A stretch of DNA of 64,000 bases from Streptomyces sp. OfavH-34-F (GTDB lineage: Bacteria; Actinomycetota; Actinomycetes; Streptomycetales; Streptomycetaceae), in NCBI RefSeq assembly GCF_022347745.1, contig NZ_JAKRGC010000006.1, forward strand, positions 1 to 64,000, given 5' to 3'. Each line of letters begins with the position of its first letter. Position 1 is the stretch's first letter. Below are positions 62,521-64,000 of this stretch, piece after piece. The notes below the pieces were generated by a model. It had not been told where the DNA came from. It worked only from the letters and a program-made list of their open reading frames with translations, and searched no databases. The position numbers and the translations under genes are program-made.

Positions 62521-62711
62521 GCGCCCAGCACGCCTGGGTCGGCGACCTCGTCCGGGACGGCGACGGCCGACGGTCGATCGTCACCGACGTCCACGTCGGC
62601 CGCACTGTGTGGGTTCTGCGACCGCCGACCGGCGGTGGCCCCCACTGGGAGACCGACGACCCCGACAGCCTCGAACTCCTCACCCGTTCCGAAGCCCGGG
62701 ACAGCTGGTGA
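62517..62711 (+). CDS. Small protein, 64 aa, SH3-like pattern
   Basis: Starts at GTG inside the previous stop and ends in the next start. The sequence (HAWVGDLVRDGDGRRSIVTDV, VWVLRPP, PHWETDDPDSLELL) reads as a small beta-barrel-like protein with Trp and Gly turns. Unrecognised family. Its overlaps on both sides argue strongly that it is translated. Confidence 0.7.
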   Translation: MSAQHAWVGDLVRDGDGRRSIVTDVHVGRTVWVLRPPTGGGPHWETDDPDSLELLTRSEARDSW

Positions 62712-63664
62712 GCACCTGCGCTCACTGCCGACTCCTCCGTCACGCCCGTGCACCACGCCTGAAAGGCGAAGTCCTCGTGTACGCATTCGGCCTCTGTATC
62801 GACCAGCAGTACCTCGTCCCCGGCCTCGCCGCCCTCGCCGGCCTGGCCGACAGCCTCGCCCCGGCGGCCCGCCGCGAAGCTGCCGTACGGGTGCTCACCC
62901 TCGACCTGACCCGGTCGCAGGCGCTCCTCCTCGCCGACCTCGCCAAGCGGGTTGGCTTCGGCTCCTTCGACCTCCGTCGACGCGCCCCTCTGCGCTCCTC
63001 GCGCATGGCAGACGCCTCGTACATCACCGTCACCACCTATCTCCGGTTCGAGTTCACGCCGAGCTTCGTCCGCCGTCCCTACCTGATCTATGTGGACGCC
63101 GACGTACTCGTGCGCGGAGACGTGAGCGAGCCGCTCGGCTGCCTCGCGCCGGAGGAGACGGGCGCCGTGCGGGACGAGTTCAACCTAGCCGTAGGCGAGT
63201 GTCCGGCACTGCCCGGAGCCGCCGCCCGCTGGCCCCATCTGCGCGGACGTCCGTACTTCAACGCGGGCGTGCTCTGGACCCACACCGACCACATGCCCCG
63301 CATCCGCCGAGGCGTCGAGCAGGCCCTGATCCACGCCTGGCGCCACATCCTCCACAACGACCAGGACGCCCTGAACCTGTGGCTTCTGCGATCCGGCCGA
63401 GTGCGCCCGGTGGCCGGCGTTTTCAACCGGTTCGAGGTCGGCCGATTCCTGGAACGCGGGAACTGGGTGCACCGGGTCGTCACACGGTCGCCGAAGCCCG
63501 ATCCGGCTGCCGCCCTCGTGCACTTCGTCGGCCCCGAGAAGCCATGGCAGGCCACCTGCCCCGTCACGGAGGAAGTCGTCGAATACCGACGGCACCTGAC
63601 GGGTGCCATGAGGCAGGTCCGCCGACTGGGCGCCGTCGGCGTGGAACCGGCGGGTGTGCGGTGA
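62708..63664 (+). CDS. Glycosyltransferase family 8
   Basis: 318 residues from the coupled GTG; a GTG at 62777 with GAAAGG upstream would give 295. GT8 hallmarks: DxD motif LIYVDADVLVRGD (Asp130, Asp132), PYFNAGVLWTHTDH, HNDQDALNLWL and the C-terminal HFVGPEKPW. GT8 enzymes are Mn-dependent retaining transferases that use UDP-sugars. If the first GTG is right, the protein has a CAHC element ahead of the catalytic domain. Next gene coupled by GTGA. Confidence 0.88.
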   Translation: MSTCAHCRLLRHARAPRLKGEVLVYAFGLCIDQQYLVPGLAALAGLADSLAPAARREAAVRVLTLDLTRSQALLLADLAKRVGFGSFDLRRRAPLRSSRMADASYITVTTYLRFEFTPSFVRRPYLIYVDADVLVRGDVSEPLGCLAPEETGAVRDEFNLAVGECPALPGAAARWPHLRGRPYFNAGVLWTHTDHMPRIRRGVEQALIHAWRHILHNDQDALNLWLLRSGRVRPVAGVFNRFEVGRFLERGNWVHRVVTRSPKPDPAAALVHFVGPEKPWQATCPVTEEVVEYRRHLTGAMRQVRRLGAVGVEPAGVR

Positions 63665-64000
63665 CCGGGGCCGTCCCGGCCGTCGTCTCGCGTGCCGCCC
63701 TCGCCCTGATCGGGGTACCGGCCCGCACCGCCCGCCGGCTGTCCGCGCGTACGCACACCGTCGTGTACCGGGCTGGCCTGGCCGACGGACGCGGTGTCGT
63801 GATCAAGCTGTACGCGGCGACCGCACGCCGCAACGCGATCACGGAGAGCGCTGCCATCCGGGCCGTGGCCGATCACGTCCCCGTACCGGCCCTCATCGGA
63901 TACGGGCGCGTTCCAGGCCACGAGGCGACCGCCCTCATCACCGCCGATCTTGGCCCGCTCACCCTCGGCAGCGCCATGCGCTCCGGCCGGATCTCCGACG
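63661..64000 (+). CDS. Phosphotransferase (APH/kinase fold), 3' end outside window
   Basis: GTG at 63661 inside the GT8 stop; 113 residues visible. The N-lobe shows a TVVYRAGLADGRGVVIKLY strand pair with the ATP-binding Lys, a Glu-bearing helix (AITESAAIRAVADHV), and the hinge TALITADLGPLTLG. This fits aminoglycoside/homoserine-type kinases. It could phosphorylate the sugar or the product of the GT8 enzyme. The catalytic loop is beyond the end. Confidence 0.72.
   Translation, partial: MTGAVPAVVSRAALALIGVPARTARRLSARTHTVVYRAGLADGRGVVIKLYAATARRNAITESAAIRAVADHVPVPALIGYGRVPGHEATALITADLGPLTLGSAMRSGRISD

Overview
The window looks like chromosomal DNA of a high-GC actinomycete, almost certainly a Streptomyces. 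Third codon positions are nearly always G or C, GTG starts and 4-base start/stop overlaps are common, and several gene groups are Streptomyces hallmarks: cutRS, DUF4193/DUF3093/DUF3710/DUF3159 proteins, an ANTAR regulator, and a liv operon beside a tRNA and pyruvate kinase.

Layout of the core part (1-48,900). 1-2,667: the end of a two-gene siderophore-type unit (PLP decarboxylase, then FAD N-hydroxylase). 2,756-5,531: a Tat-exported 5'-nucleotidase and a SIMPL protein. 5,677-8,620: pyruvate kinase, a broken HTH/LAGLIDADG-like gene, an unusual tRNA and an ANTAR response regulator. 8,689-14,345: a complete branched-chain amino-acid ABC importer (livK-H-M-G-F, minus strand). 14,977-22,589: thioesterase, YdeP-type molybdopterin oxidoreductase, polA and a secreted lytic transglycosylase. 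22,641-33,265: a D-arabinono-lactone oxidase fused to the tail of HrpB helicase, coproporphyrin ferrochelatase, an inositol-phosphatase-family enzyme, cutRS, and a conserved housekeeping run ending in dut and a DUF3710 gene. 33,480-47,445 is dominated by potassium: kdpFABC preceded by an extra 27-residue membrane peptide, an orphan ABC ATPase, kdpDE, two TrkA/RCK proteins and a KimA-like K+ importer. A TrmA/RumA-family RNA methyltransferase closes the core at 48,897.

From about 49,000 to the end the DNA is accessory. It holds two IS5-family elements, an orphan Vsr endonuclease, a 1,135-residue AAA+ ATPase/TPR/GT4 glycosyltransferase fusion, an HNH protein whose reading frame ends exactly at an IS border, a translationally coupled GNAT-PIN-PUA-like plus ASCH pair, a HAD hydrolase and an XRE regulator. 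It ends in a chain of four genes linked by GTGA overlaps: a dead resolvase-like protein, a 64-residue protein, a GT8 glycosyltransferase and a kinase-fold phosphotransferase that runs off the window. Codon use in several of these genes, above all the AAA/GT4 fusion, is visibly less GC-rich than in the core.

The best candidates for something undescribed are the AAA+/TPR/GT4 fusion (51,489-54,896), the GNAT-PIN/ASCH pair (57,087-59,626) and the GT8/kinase chain (62,074-64,000). The oxidase-HrpB fusion, the broken LAGLIDADG-like gene and the tRNA-Leu(CAA) without a long variable arm are notable oddities in the core.
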